From assembly GCA_001899205.1 (NCBI GenBank), contig MKVL01000025.1:1-64000 (forward strand): DNA of 64,000 bases, in the 5' to 3' direction. The stretch comes from Mesorhizobium sp. 65-26. GTDB lineage: Bacteria; Pseudomonadota; Alphaproteobacteria; Rhizobiales; Rhizobiaceae. Below the pieces are notes generated by a model. That model was not told the origin of the DNA. It ran no database searches and worked only from the letters and a program-made list of their open reading frames with translations. This document shows positions 52,284-62,300 of the stretch, piece by piece (position 1 is the first letter of the stretch; every line of letters starts with the position of its first letter). The translations under genes were made by a program, and so were the position numbers.

Positions 52284-53003
52284 ATGCTCGAAGCCCTATA
52301 CCTCAATCTCGGACAACACGATGCGATTTCCGAACAGGAGAAAGCTCTGCTTGCCGGCGCGATGTCGGTCGAGAAACACTTTGCGACCGGCGAGGATATC
52401 GTTGCCGAGGGTTCCCGTCCGACCTACAGCACCCTGATCCTGGACGGTCTGGCGGCACGCTACAAAGTCCTGGAGGATGGTGGTCGGCAATTTACTTCGC
52501 TGCAAGTGGCTGGCGATTTCGTCGACCTTCACGCCTTTCTTTTGAAGACGATGGACCATGGGATAATCGCGCTCTCGCCTTGCCATGTGCTGGCTGCTGA
52601 TCACGCCAAGCTGCGGATAATCACCGAGAAGGCGCCTCACCTCACTCGGCTCTTGTGGCTCGACACGCTGGTCGACGGAGCCATTCATCGGGAGTGGATC
52701 GTGGCGATGGGACGGCGCTCGAAGACGTCCCATCTGGCGCATCTGCTCTGCGAGCTGTTTGTGCGTCTGCAGGTGGTCAAGAGAACCAATGGCATGACGT
52801 TCAGGCTGCCGCTGTCGCAAGCGGAACTGGCGGACGTCCTTGGCCTGTCAGTCGTCCACATGAACCGCGTGATCGGCGCCCTCCGCAATCTCGGCGCCAT
52901 CGCCTGGACACAGCATATGGTGACTATTTTGGACTGGCAGCAGCTTGTCGCGATCGCCGAGTTCGATCCGACCTATCTTAGCATGGATCGGGAGCCGCGT
53001 TGA
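52284..53003 (+). CDS. Crp/Fnr family transcriptional regulator (copy 1)
   Basis: The 239-residue protein has a cyclic-nucleotide-binding-like beta roll (FATGEDIVAEGSRPTYSTLILDGLAARYKVLEDGGRQFTSLQVAGDFVDLHAFLL) and a C-terminal HTH (LSQAELADVLGLSVVHMNRVIGALRNLGAI). There is no Fe-S cysteine cluster. The start MLEALYL at 52284 matches its paralogue exactly; the frame extends to 52176. It is about 83% identical over the full length to the gene at 55042-55761, which lies in inverted orientation 2 kb away. Such regulators in rhizobia often react to stress or oxygen; the ligand is unknown. Confidence 0.9.
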   Translation: MLEALYLNLGQHDAISEQEKALLAGAMSVEKHFATGEDIVAEGSRPTYSTLILDGLAARYKVLEDGGRQFTSLQVAGDFVDLHAFLLKTMDHGIIALSPCHVLAADHAKLRIITEKAPHLTRLLWLDTLVDGAIHREWIVAMGRRSKTSHLAHLLCELFVRLQVVKRTNGMTFRLPLSQAELADVLGLSVVHMNRVIGALRNLGAIAWTQHMVTILDWQQLVAIAEFDPTYLSMDREPR

Positions 53004-53009
53004 CCGATC

Positions 53010-53309
53010 TCAATAAGGCGGCGAACTATTTGCGGACCACAGATTGTCGAACATGGTGAGCGCCGCGCTGGGGCGCCTCTTCTTGAGCATCCCCTGCCGC
53101 GCAGCGACCAGCGTGAAAGCTTGGAATGCGACTTCTGGCCGACAAATTCCGGCAATGGCGTCGTCGACAAGACGGACGGCGTCAAGATAGGCAGGCGCCT
53201 CCTTGTTCTCCCACGTGCGGCCAAGAGCTTTCTTCGCGTCAGCTATCGAAGATACGACCATACTGCCGCAGCTCACAAAACGGATGGTCAAAGGCGGAAA
53301 CCGGCTCAT
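53010..53309 (-). CDS. DUF982 family protein
   Basis: The 99-residue protein reads MSRFPPLTIRFVSCGSMVVSSIADAKKALGRTWENKEAPAYLDAVRLVDDAIAGICRPEVAFQAFTLVAARQGML. The DUF982 layout is present: an early strand, SIADAKKAL...W, a central helix with one Cys, and a terminal AFTLVAA. It shares ALGRTW and GxCRPxVA with the gene at 57683-58012, so the two form a subgroup. It converges with the Crp/Fnr gene, with 6 bases between the stops. Confidence 0.75.
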   Translation of the reverse strand: MSRFPPLTIRFVSCGSMVVSSIADAKKALGRTWENKEAPAYLDAVRLVDDAIAGICRPEVAFQAFTLVAARQGMLKKRRPSAALTMFDNLWSANSSPPY

Positions 53310-53435
53310 CGTTCGATTACCATCATGGAGGCAGCCAAAGGCCTGCGATAGTGTGAACCCGCAAGGTTCCAAATCACCGTAGCCAGGATTCTGGCGATCC
53401 CGCTTGACGAAGGACCGCCAGATGGTTCCGGCACG

Positions 53436-53612
53436 TTACATGTTGCTTGCAGGGCGGAGTGGTGGTGCCGGCCGATGCGGCGGCCTTTGTCTCGCCCTCA
53501 AGGGGTCGTGGGCAAGCGGCACGCGGATCGGCCTTGCAGGTTCTGGTGTCGCAGGGGCGCAGCGGTTCGTCAAAGACGCCGACACCTGGCGGATGAATTC
53601 TCGAATGTCCAT
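53436..53612 (-). CDS. possible small hypothetical protein
   Basis: The 58-codon frame starts MDIREFIRQVSASLTNRCAPATPEP behind an excellent ribosome binding site (GAGGAGG, 6 bases before the ATG at 53612). The rest is rich in Pro and Arg and may be out of its original frame. No family is known. Confidence 0.4.
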   Translation of the reverse strand: MDIREFIRQVSASLTNRCAPATPEPARPIRVPLAHDPLRARQRPPHRPAPPLRPASNM

Positions 53613-53959
53613 GGGACTCCTCCTCAAAGGGTCCCCCCAATGAAGAAGCGCTAGCACCCGCCGCCAGTGCGGTGCATTTAACTTTGATATGTCGCTGCTG
53701 GAATCGCGCGATTTGCGCGCTTGACGTTTCGCCTCGCCGTCAGTGCCGGCGCGCTCGGCAGCTTTCGGGGAACCAAGATGCCCGACCGGAATTGTGGTTT
53801 GCGGGCCGCGTCAGCCGGACCTGGTGGTAAAGAGAACAGGGCGGTTTCTCCGGCTTCTTGCCCTGGCCAACGAAATGGCACTCGAGCTCTTGTCCCACCC
53901 GGCTCGCTCCGATTCTGCCAGTCAGTGATGATTTGCGGAATGCGGTAAGGGAGGGGGTG
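53613..53959. other. 347-bp intergenic region before the yihY-like gene
   Basis: Several overlapping open frames exist, but none has a start signal or domain. GGAAC at about 53770 lacks a matching CGTT. Confidence 0.4.
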
Positions 53960-55003
53960 GTGCCGGGTTGGTCTCGGGAATCGTGGATTCTGCTGAAAGA
54001 AAGCGTAGCCGGCTACATGGCCGATAATGCGCTGAGCCACGGCGCGGCGATCGCGTTCTATGCCACCACCTCCCTGGCTCCGATCCTTCTCATCGTGGTC
54101 GCAATCGCCGGGATCGTCGTCGGCAATGACGCGGCCAAGCTTGCTCTGTCGGCGGAAATATCGGGGGTAATGGGTCCGCAGAGTGCGGATCTGCTAAAAG
54201 CGACGATCGAGACGGCGTCGCATCGCTGGTCTGGCACTCTTGCCACGCTCATCGGCCTGATCACGCTTTTCGTAACGGCGTCAGGCGTTTTTGGCGAGAT
54301 GCAGCAGTCACTGAATGAAATCTGGAAAGTGAAGCCGGACGGCATATCCATAACCCGGATGGTACGTGCGCGCGCCGCGAGCCTTGGCCTTGTGGCTGCA
54401 CTCGGCTTCCTCCTTCTGGTGTCTCTCGCGGCGAGCACCGCCATCTCGGCTCTGGGTGAATTCATCAACCAACGCCTGCCGTTAGGCGAATTGATCGTCA
54501 GCGCGGTAAACACCGGCGTCTCTTTTGCCCTCATCGCCTTGCTTTTCGCAGCCATCTACAAGGTCCTGCCGGACCGAACCCTCAAGTGGCGGGATGTTGC
54601 CGTCGGATCGTTGGTGACAGCGCTTCTGTTCACCATGGGAAAGTCGCTGATCGGCTGGTACATTGGCACCAGCGCCATTGCCACTGCATACGGTGCGGCC
54701 GGCGCACTGATGGTGGTGCTAGTCTGGGTTTACTACTCGGCACAGATATTCCTTTTCGGCGCCGAAATCACCCGCGCCTACTCGGTACGGCGTGGCAGCC
54801 GGCGAGACCTGGCGCAGGTGGTGGCGAATGGCATCTCAGAGGCCAAGGACATTTCCACTCAACCTTCGAGCGGCGGGCACCAGCCAGCGGCAACGTTGCG
54901 CCGTCGACGAGAACAAGCGGTCAGCGCCGAGGTTGGAGTGTGGATCGTCATCAGCAGCCTGATTACCCTGGCAATTTCTCGCGTTTGGCGTGAGGGCGGC
55001 TGA
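53960..55003 (+). CDS. YihY/BrkB family inner-membrane protein
   Basis: The 347-residue protein has about six transmembrane helices and the family features WILLKESVAGYMADNALSHGAAIAFYATTSLAPILLI, GVFGEMQQSLNEIW, PDRTLKWRDVAVGSLVTALLFTMGKSLIGWYI and GAAGALMVVLVWVYYSAQIFLFGAE. Once called RNase BN in error; the actual function is unknown, with possible transport or barrier roles. No ATG lies near the family start, so GTG at 53960 (or 53957) behind GGGAGG is chosen; the frame is open to 53858. It lies between the two inverted Crp/Fnr paralogues. Confidence 0.88.
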   Translation: MPGWSRESWILLKESVAGYMADNALSHGAAIAFYATTSLAPILLIVVAIAGIVVGNDAAKLALSAEISGVMGPQSADLLKATIETASHRWSGTLATLIGLITLFVTASGVFGEMQQSLNEIWKVKPDGISITRMVRARAASLGLVAALGFLLLVSLAASTAISALGEFINQRLPLGELIVSAVNTGVSFALIALLFAAIYKVLPDRTLKWRDVAVGSLVTALLFTMGKSLIGWYIGTSAIATAYGAAGALMVVLVWVYYSAQIFLFGAEITRAYSVRRGSRRDLAQVVANGISEAKDISTQPSSGGHQPAATLRRRREQAVSAEVGVWIVISSLITLAISRVWREGG

Positions 55004-55041
55004 ACGTCCGGGGATCGATCCCGCGGCGCATCGGTGGCACA

Positions 55042-55761
55042 CTACCGCGGCTCCCGTTTCATGCTGAGATAAGTCGGATCGAACTCGGCGATCTGCTGCA
55101 ACTTATGCCAGTCGAGGATCGTCACCGTGTGATTTGCCCAGGAGATCACACCACTGTTTCGCAGCGCGCTGATGACGCGGTTCATGTGGACGACGGAAAG
55201 CCCCAACACATCGGCAAGCTCCGCTTGTGACACCGGCAAGTGGAAGCTCATGCCATTGGTCCGGTTCACCACCTGAAGACGCACGAACAGCTCGCAGAGC
55301 AGATGCGCCAGGTGCGAGACCTTGGAACGCCGTCCCATGGCCACAATCCACTCCCGATGAATGGCGCCATCGACCAGCGTGTCGAGCCACAAGAGCCGAG
55401 TGAGGTGAGGCGCCTTTTCGGTGATGCTACGCAACTTGGAATGGTCGGCGATGATCACATGGCAGGGGGAAAGCGCGACGATGCCGTGATCCAATGTTTT
55501 GAGGAGGAAGGCGTGCAGGTCAACGAAGTCACCCGGCACCTGCAAGGAGGTTATCTGCCGGCCGCCGTCGGCAAGCACCTTGTAGCGCGCAGCCAGTCCA
55601 TCGAGGATCAGGGTGCTGTAGGTCGGTCGAGAGCCCGAAGTGACGATATCCTGGCCAACGGCAAAGTCCCGCTCGGACGACATCAGTCCCTCAAGCAGGG
55701 CTTTCTCTTCGTTGGATAGAAAATCGTGCTGGCCGAGGTTCAGGAAAAGGGATTCAAGCAT
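55042..55761 (-). CDS. Crp/Fnr family transcriptional regulator (copy 2)
   Basis: The 239-residue protein has the same length as copy 1 and about 83% identity by direct residue comparison. The nucleotide-binding-like domain reads FAVGQDIVTSGSRPTYSTLILDGLAARYKVLADGG; the HTH reads VSQAELADVLGLSVVHMNRVISALRNSGVI. Differences concentrate in the first 45 residues and the last 30, whereas the dimerisation helix and recognition helix are almost unchanged, suggesting the two bind the same DNA sites. It is convergent with yihY. Confidence 0.92.
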   Translation of the reverse strand: MLESLFLNLGQHDFLSNEEKALLEGLMSSERDFAVGQDIVTSGSRPTYSTLILDGLAARYKVLADGGRQITSLQVPGDFVDLHAFLLKTLDHGIVALSPCHVIIADHSKLRSITEKAPHLTRLLWLDTLVDGAIHREWIVAMGRRSKVSHLAHLLCELFVRLQVVNRTNGMSFHLPVSQAELADVLGLSVVHMNRVISALRNSGVISWANHTVTILDWHKLQQIAEFDPTYLSMKREPR

Positions 55762-56074
55762 TCAACTCTTCCGCGAGTCGGCAAAAGGGAATCCCGACCT
55801 CAAGGTTTCAGGACTGGGATGCCTGACGAGGTATGGGGTTGTGCCCGCGAGCGCGCTAACATTTGATAATCCGCCGGCCTTTCTCCGGCGAAATGCAGTA
55901 GGCCCCCCAGGTTCGAGGGAAGAAACCATCGCTGCCCAGTCAGGTCGGCAACGAGAGCAAGGCACGACAGGGACTTGCCAGTACGGAAAACAGCTTCCCG
56001 GCCCTCGAACTTATCATTTGTTGTTTGTTGCGTGTCCGGCCGCCGCTACCTTGCTGTGTAAACGAGGGCTCTTG
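55762..56074. other. 313-bp intergenic region
   Basis: No gene is recognised. It should contain the promoters of the divergent Crp/Fnr copy 2 and the small gene at 56075; no clear consensus was found. Confidence 0.4.
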
Positions 56075-56278
56075 ATGAACGACACCGACTTCCTGGCACC
56101 AGACGAACTGGCGTTGCTTGAGAAAGTCCTGCGCGAAACCACGCCAGCTTCGGAAAGTGATTGGGAAAAAGACGCGCGAGCAGCAGCCTTGGTGAATGCA
56201 TACCAGTCCGGGATCCACTGCGAGGCCGAACTGGTATTGCGGATGAGCTCGAGGAAAACCTCTCGCATATTTGAATAG
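56075..56278 (+). CDS. small acidic hypothetical protein
   Basis: The 67-residue protein reads MNDTDFLAPDELALLEKVLRETTPASESDWEKDARAAALVNAYQSGIHCEAELVLRM. It looks helical with a DELxLLxxVL opening seen in small rhizobial proteins. No named family. AGGG stands 8 bases before the ATG at 56075. A strong terminator follows 78 bases after the stop. Confidence 0.65.
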   Translation: MNDTDFLAPDELALLEKVLRETTPASESDWEKDARAAALVNAYQSGIHCEAELVLRMSSRKTSRIFE

Positions 56279-56355
56279 TATTTCGCTGGGCAGTTGCCAT
56301 GTTGAATGCTTCAAGCTCGAAGGGCGAGGCTCCAAACCCACCTATGCCCGACGAG

Positions 56356-56381
56356 AGGCCCGCCGCTAAAGCGGCGGGCCT
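56356..56381. terminator. strong bidirectional terminator hairpin
   Basis: AGGCCCGCCGC (56356-56366), loop TAAA, GCGGCGGGCCT (56371-56381): a perfect 11-bp stem. TT follows on the plus strand. Confidence 0.7.
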
Positions 56382-56497
56382 TCCAGCCTTCAGCTCCACT
56401 AGGGGCGGGCAACCCGCAGCCGTTTGACTGCGGTTGAACCTTGACGCTCCGGCGACTGCTACACAGATCGGAACCGGTACGAGTGTTTTTCATCCGT

Positions 56498-56565
56498 CCT
56501 TTGTCCACTGCGCGAGAGGCTTTCGCCGGTTTCGCCCGATTCGCAAATATCCTTGACCTGGGCAG
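56498..56565 (+). pseudogene. C-terminal fragment of a DUF982 gene (copy A')
   Basis: PLSTAREAFAGFARFANILDLG matches the end of the DUF982 gene at 36289-36594 (PLTVARDAFAGFARSAKIL). The N-terminal two thirds are missing. It precedes copy B' exactly as copy A precedes copy B. Confidence 0.7.
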
Positions 56566-56614
56566 CATGCCGCAGTCACGCACTTGCGCGGAGTGCATTA
56601 GGCCGCATGCTTGC

Positions 56615-56860
56615 ATGTTCTCGGAGCCTTTTGAGAAGCCGCTCCGCGTTTGGGTTGGTCTGAGGTTTCCTCGGCAGCTCGACACGGTCTTCGACAGCTA
56701 CCAGTTTGCGGCGGACTATTGCGGAAATAGCCCAGCGCAGAAGGCCCCAATCCGAGCGAGCAAGTGGCGTTGGTGGGCGATATCGAAGCCAAACCGCCCG
56801 TGGCGTGTTTGAGGCATTCGCCAGGGAAAATCGCGTGAGAATTGACAACTCGATACCCCA
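56615..56860 (+). pseudogene. frameshifted DUF982 gene (copy B')
   Basis: The opening MFSEPFEKPLRVWVGLRFPR, then DTVFDSYQFAADYCGNSPAQKAPIRA, is close to the gene at 35982-36266. After about residue 50 the frame must shift to read VALVGDIEAK (from 56763) and shift again to read ARGVFEAFARENRV (from 56796), matching the relative's ALAGEIDAETARGILVQFAK. Two frameshifts make it a pseudogene. Confidence 0.8.
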
Positions 56861-56998
56861 TGTCGCCAGCTGTGCAAGGAATAGCCGCTCGGCTAGACCC
56901 GCCACTGCACACCAGGCCTGCGGCAGTGGAAATGTGCCGGGGGGCCTCCGTCCGAATGGATGCACCGGCGTTGTTTCATCAGATAGGAGAGAGCATGG

Positions 56999-57274
56999 AT
57001 GAAGGCGACGAACGGCGTCGTCTCCGCCCCTTCATCCACTCACGCGCTCAGCGCATTTATGGCTTACGAAGCCGAATGTCGGAAAGCGCTGCAACTGCTG
57101 TTTGTTGGCCTGTTGAATATGGCTGAGGGGGCCGGCTGGAGCCGCCGGGCTGCAGCTTCCGCGCTGAGTCTCGGCGACGGTAAAGGCCTCAAAGATCTGA
57201 GACACGAGCTGAGCGTTCAGCAACAAATACCGCTGCCATCTGCAAAGGGGCTGCGAGAGAGCATTTTCATCTAA
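56999..57274 (+). CDS. small hypothetical protein, paralogue of the 36743-36961 gene
   Basis: The 91-residue protein contains SAFMAYEAECRKALQLLFVGLLNMAEGAGWSRRAAASAL, shared with the 72-residue protein at 36743-36961. The tail (LGDGKGLKDLRHELSVQQQI) differs, and may reflect a frameshift or real divergence. GGAGAG stands 7 bases before the ATG at 56999; another ATG at 56995 is in a different frame. It follows the decayed DUF982 pair. Confidence 0.6.
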   Translation: MKATNGVVSAPSSTHALSAFMAYEAECRKALQLLFVGLLNMAEGAGWSRRAAASALSLGDGKGLKDLRHELSVQQQIPLPSAKGLRESIFI

Positions 57275-57308
57275 GGGTTCGCGCTAGTGCAGCATATCGG
57301 CGGTCAAC

Positions 57309-57716
57309 CTATTCCCGGCTTAGTATCGTCACTTTTCCGCTGGCTCTTCCAGCATCGATAGCCGCCATCCTCTCCTTTGCCACCTGGCACTGTTTGCGGA
57401 AGCTCTCCCCCTCGCTCTCAGAAAGATTCTCGACGCCGATGAACTCGTTCTTGCCTTCGCTCGCACGGATCAACTCGTCCAGCTTAGCCTGGATGGCGGC
57501 GCTATCGCGGTTCTGGGTGTTCTGGATCAGGAACACCATCAGGAACGTAACGATGGTGGTACCTGTGTTGATGATCAACTGCCAGGTTTCGGAATAATGA
57601 AAGATCGCTCCGGTGATGGCCCAGGTTAACACGGCCGAAAGGCAGAGGACAAATGCCCACGGCCGACCAGCAGCGTGAGATACTACCGTTGCCAGTCGGT
57701 TGAAGGCCTTTTCCAT
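57309..57716 (-). CDS. low-affinity iron permease family protein
   Basis: The 135-residue protein has two hydrophobic helices (WAFVLCLSAVLTWAITGAIF, LIINTGTTIVTFLMVFLIQ), the conserved ETWQLIINTGTTIVTFLMVFLIQNTQNRDS and AIQAKLDELIRA, followed by a coiled C-terminal part. The family is named after yeast Fet4 similarity; bacterial members are short and their transport activity is unproven. It overlaps the DUF982 gene upstream by 34 bases on the same strand, suggesting co-translation. Confidence 0.9.
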   Translation of the reverse strand: MEKAFNRLATVVSHAAGRPWAFVLCLSAVLTWAITGAIFHYSETWQLIINTGTTIVTFLMVFLIQNTQNRDSAAIQAKLDELIRASEGKNEFIGVENLSESEGESFRKQCQVAKERMAAIDAGRASGKVTILSRE

Positions 57717-58012
57717 CGGGCATGATCCTTGCTTGCGGTGAACAAACTATCGAATCGGTCGATCGCATCGCTCGCCCGGTGCCTATGCAAAAGACCTTGT
57801 TCCGCTGCGGCGGCCACGAGCGCCTCGATGGCGACCTGCGGACGGCAATATCCTGCCTGCGCCAATTCACACAGCTCGCGCGCCCGCAGGTAGCGAGGCG
57901 TATCTCTTCTTGGCCACGTTCGCCCGAGAGCGGTGCGGACGTCTGCAACGGATCGGATTGGCAAGGGGGCTCCGAAACCAAAGCGAAGGGCAAAGGTTGG
58001 GTGCGCGCTCAT
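57683..58012 (-). CDS. DUF982 family protein
   Basis: The 109-residue protein reads FALRFGFGAPLPIRSVADVRTALGRTWPRRDTPRYLRARELCELAQAGYCRPQVAIEALVAAAAEQGLL. This is the DUF982 layout with TWP, a Cys in the central helix and a terminal AAAEQG. It shares ALGRTW and GxCRPxVA with the gene at 53010-53309. The last 30 residues overlap the iron permease gene. Confidence 0.78.
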   Translation of the reverse strand: MSAHPTFALRFGFGAPLPIRSVADVRTALGRTWPRRDTPRYLRARELCELAQAGYCRPQVAIEALVAAAAEQGLLHRHRASDAIDRFDSLFTASKDHARWKRPSTDWQR

Positions 58013-58751
58013 TTCAACCTCGGATCTAGAGAACGCGGGATAACGCCGAGGCTCATGGATGGTTTCGTTTTAATTCAGATACGGGAGCGGCGCGACTTAA
58101 TTCAGATACGGGAGCGGTGCGACCTGTGCATCTCTGGCCAGGTTGATGATGCTGACCAACCCAATAAATCTCAGCTTTCCACATAGAATCTAGGTCAACA
58201 GTTTGTCGTGGCCAGTTGAATCCCGTGGCATAGATGCCCCCCGCAACTTGTCTTTTGGCCCTAGCCTTCCGACGCAATGTCAGTCCATTCGGCCTCGATA
58301 GTTGGTGAAACCTCGAGAATTCTTCCGCCGAAAATCTTCCTTTAAAGTCAACACCGTAGGTTCTTGACGGGCTATGCGTCGGCTTTCGGAACCGCAGGCA
58401 AGAAAAACCCAGCTAGATCAAAGACCTAACTGGGTTAAAGACAATTGAGTGGGTAGAGGGAAAACGGCGGCAATAGCGTAGTTTCGGCGGCGATTCTCGC
58501 TGCCCTAGATACTGCCTTATATCCGACTCCCGCTTGATTGGTGATCTCCCGATCTGCGCCCGGATCAAGTAGAGTGCTTTCGAATGGCGCGAGGGGTGCG
58601 GCGTAGCACAGCGTGCGTAAAGGCGTGTGTGCTCAGCGCCTCATTTCAGTCTTTCGATCCGTCCGATCGCTATCCGGAAAGCGGACGTAACCACGGGTGC
58701 ACTGGATTTCCGATTCCGCCGAGGCGGCTGGCTCGGTTCGATCTCGTCGGA
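58013..58751. other. 739-bp intergenic region with a tandem repeat
   Basis: No gene is supported. It contains a two-copy 27-bp repeat (58070-58123) and short AT-richer stretches around 58300-58450. It separates the DUF982/iron permease unit from the GNAT/RND unit. Confidence 0.5.
58070..58123. repeat. 27-bp direct tandem repeat, two copies
   Basis: The unit starts TTAATTCAGATACGGGAGCG and ends with CGCGAC in the first copy (58070-58096) and TGCGAC in the second (58097-58123). The copies differ at a single base. The origin is unknown; a mobile-element end or a regulator-binding array are possible. Confidence 0.85.
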
Positions 58752-59279
58752 TCACATGCGCTTCTCGAAGCGGAACATCCCGCCATCCCCCGGCAGGTCC
58801 GGCCCGGCGGAATGGTCCGGGTGGCGTGCGTGGTAGTACTCCACGATGCTGAAGCCGCAGACGTTGACGTAGAAATGGATGTTGCGCTTCTCGAAATACG
58901 GGGTGTGGGTCGTCCAGACCTTGGTGTCGGCATAGTGCTTCTCGATCGCGGCCCACGCCTTGCGGCCGATTCCCCGGCCGATCTCCCCGGCGCGCACGAA
59001 GAAGAAGTCGAGCGAATTGTGCTGCGTCCCGGCGTCGATGGACACGACGGCGCCGCCGACCCATCGCCCGTCCTCCAGGATGCGGTGAATCACCGCGTTC
59101 GGCGCTTCGAAGGAGGCGGTCACGTCTGCGTCGGATGGAACCGGTCCGTTGTCGGCCGATCCGAATTCCTCGACGACGGCCACGGCGAACGCTTTCTGTA
59201 GATATTGGCGAAAGCGGGGAAGATCCGCTTCGGCGACGATATCGAGCGTGACGTGTGTTCCATTCGGTGTGGCTGTCAT
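58752..59279 (-). CDS. GNAT family N-acetyltransferase
   Basis: The 175-residue protein shows the GNAT acetyl-CoA loop [25 protein letters not shown] and the C-terminal strand-helix [24 protein letters not shown] precedes the ATG at 59279. It is 59 bases after the RND pump gene on the same strand and so is probably part of the efflux operon. A drug-modifying role alongside efflux is possible; the substrate is unknown. The frame is open upstream into the pump gene in antiphase, which is a shadow. Confidence 0.88.
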   Translation of the reverse strand: MTATPNGTHVTLDIVAEADLPRFRQYLQKAFAVAVVEEFGSADNGPVPSDADVTASFEAPNAVIHRILEDGRWVGGAVVSIDAGTQHNSLDFFFVRAGEIGRGIGRKAWAAIEKHYADTKVWTTHTPYFEKRNIHFYVNVCGFSIVEYYHARHPDHSAGPDLPGDGGMFRFEKRM

Positions 59280-59338
59280 GGGCATCCCCCTGGATGTCGG
59301 AAGAAGGCGCTCGCTTCCGACGATCGAGCTTCGAACGT

Positions 59339-62300
59339 TCACGCTTTTGTCGGCGCCGAGCCGGTAGGGATTGTGGTCTGCGCCTTGCGGCCAGGCAATC
59401 GCATGACGAGGACGAAGAACACGGGCACGAAAACCACGGCAAGCACGGTGGCCGAGATCATGCCGCCGAAGAGACCGGTGCCCAAAGCGTTTTGCGTTTC
59501 GGAACTCGGCCCCTTGGCGACGACCAGGGGCACGATGCCAAGCGTGAACGCCAGCGATGTCATGACGATGGGGCGCAGCCGCAACCGTGCCGCTTCGACC
59601 GTCGCCTCGCACAGGCTCCGCCCCTCGTCGCGCAGCTTGCGGGCGAACTCCACGATCAACACCGCGTTCTTGGCCGACAGGCCGATCAGCGTGATCAAGC
59701 CGACCTTGAAGAACACGTCGTTCTCGAAGCCACGCAGATGCACGGCGATGACCGCGCCCAGGATCCCGAGCGGAACGACCAGCATGACCGAGAGGGGGAT
59801 GGCCCAACTCTCGTAGAGGGCAGCCAGCACCAGGAACACGACGACGACGGAGAACGCCACCAGGAGCGGCGCCTGCGCGCCCGACTGGCGTTCCTGGAAG
59901 GACTGGCCCGTCCATTCCACGGCGAAGCCCGCGGGAAGCCGCGTGGCGATCCGCTCGATCTCGTTCATCGCGGTGCCGCTCGAGACGCCGGGCGCGGCAT
60001 CTCCCGAGATGCTGAGCGAGGGATAACCGTTGTAGCGGTTGAGTTGCAGCGGGCCGACGTACCATTGCGGCGTCACCATTTCGGACAGGGGAACCATGCC
60101 GCCCTTGTCGTTGCGCACCTGAAGCTTCAGGACGTCCTCGACCTGCATGCGGTCCTTTGCCTGCGCCTTCACGATGACCTGCTGGAGGATTCCCGCGCGC
60201 GGAAAATCGTTCACATAGGTCGACCCCATGGTGGAGGCGAGCACGTCGCTGATGGCTGAGAAGGAAACCCCGAGCGCACCGGCCTTCTGGCGGTCAACAC
60301 GCAGCTTGACGCTCGGCCCGTTGGGCAGGCCGTCCACGCGCACGTTGCGCAGGATCTTGCTTTGCCCGGCGAGCGCGACCAGCGTCTCCGCTGCATCCCG
60401 TAACGCTGCCCCGTCGTACCCGGCACGGTCGACGAGGCGCAGCGAGATACCGGATGTCGTGCCAAGCTCCTCGATGGCCGGCGGCTTCATGACGAGGACC
60501 TCGCCCTCCGTCGCCTTCTGCATCGCCTGTTCGGCAGCCGCGATCTCCGCATCCGTGCTGCCGCTGCGCGCATTGAAATCCCGCAGCGTCGTGAATGACA
60601 TCGCGGCGTTGGGGCCCGAGCCGGAAAAGCCGAAGCCCATGATCGACAGGTTGTTGGCGATATCAGGGCGCGTCGCGGCGTGGCGGTCGAAGCGTTCGAC
60701 CAGTGCCTGGGTGCGTTCGGAGGTGGCGTCGGCAGGCAGCGTGAACGAGACCATGAACGTCCCCTGGTCCTCGTTCGGCACGAAGGCGGTCGGCAGCGCG
60801 CCGTAGCCCAGCGCCAGCGCGCCGACCAGAGCGCCGTAGACCAGCATGACGCGACCGGTCCGCGTCACGAGCCAGCCGACCCATGACGTGTACCGTCCCG
60901 TCAGTTTTTCGAAGCCGCGGTTGAACCAGGCAAAGAAGCCCTTGCGCTCGTGACGAGGCGGTACCGGTTTCAGGATCGTGGCGCAGAGCGCGGGCGTCAG
61001 ACTGAGGGCCAGGAACGCGGAAAACAGGATCGAGACCGCGAGCGAGACCGTGAACTGGCGGTAGATTGCGCCGACCGAACCGCCGGCGAGGCCCATGGGC
61101 AGGAATACCGCCGTCAGAACCAGCGTGATGCCGACGACCGCCCGTGTAATCTCGCGCATGGCGCGGCGGGTCGCCTCGCGCGGTGACAGGCCCTTGGTCG
61201 CCATGAGCCGTTCGACGTTTTCCACCACCACGATCGCATCGTCGACGATGATGCCGATCGCCAGCACCATGCCGAACATCGTCAAAACGTTGATCGAGTA
61301 GCCGATGGTCCACATGACAGCGAAGGTGCCCAGCAGCGCGATCGGTGCGACGATGGCCGGGATCAGCGTGTAGCGGATGTTCTGGAGGAAGAGCAGCATG
61401 ATCAGGAACACCAGCACCATGGCTTCGGCGAGTGTCTGCACGACCTTCGAGATGGAGAGTTTCACGAAGGGCGCCGTGTCATAGGAAACGGCATAGGTGA
61501 CACCCTTCGGCATCGACTGCGCGAGTTCGGCAAGGCGCGCCTTGACACCTTCCGAGGTCGAGACGGCGTTGGCGCCGGGCTTGAGCTGGATGGCTGCGGC
61601 GGTAGCCGGCTTTCCGCCGTCGAAGATCGAAAAGCCCATCGTCTGTGCGCCGATCTCGACCTTGGCCACGTCGCCGAGCGTCAGCTTAGACCCGTCCGGA
61701 TTGGAACGCAGGACGATGGCGGCGAAATCCTCGGGAGTCTTCAACTGTCCGTCGAGGTCGAGCGGTACGCTGATCATCTGGCCAGGTATCGTGGGTGTCT
61801 CGCCGAGGCGGCCGGGTGCCACCTGGACGTTCTGAGCCTGGATTGCCTGTGTGATCTCGGCCATCGAGACCGAGTAGGAAACGAGCCGGGCCGGATCGAC
61901 CCAAACGCGCATGGCCGCCTCCGATCCGAAGGACTGGACGCGGCCCACTCCCGGCACGCGCTTGAGCTCCGGCGCGAGCCCGCGCGCCAGGTAGTCTTCT
62001 AGCGCAATCGTATCGGCCATGCCGGCTTCGGAGCGCAGGGAAACGATCATCAGGAACCCCGACGTGACGCCTTCCACGGAAAGGCCCGAGCGCCGGACGG
62101 GTTCCGGCAGGCGCTGCTCGACGGCCTTCAGCCGGTTCTGGACATCGATCTGGGCAAGCTCCGGGTCGGTGCCGGGCTTGAAGGTCACGGTTATGTTGGC
62201 GTTGCCCGCCGAGTCGGAGGACGATTCGAAATAGAGGACGTTCTTGACGGCCGTCAACTCGCGCTCGATCGGTGCCGTGATGCTGTCGTTGATCGTCTGC

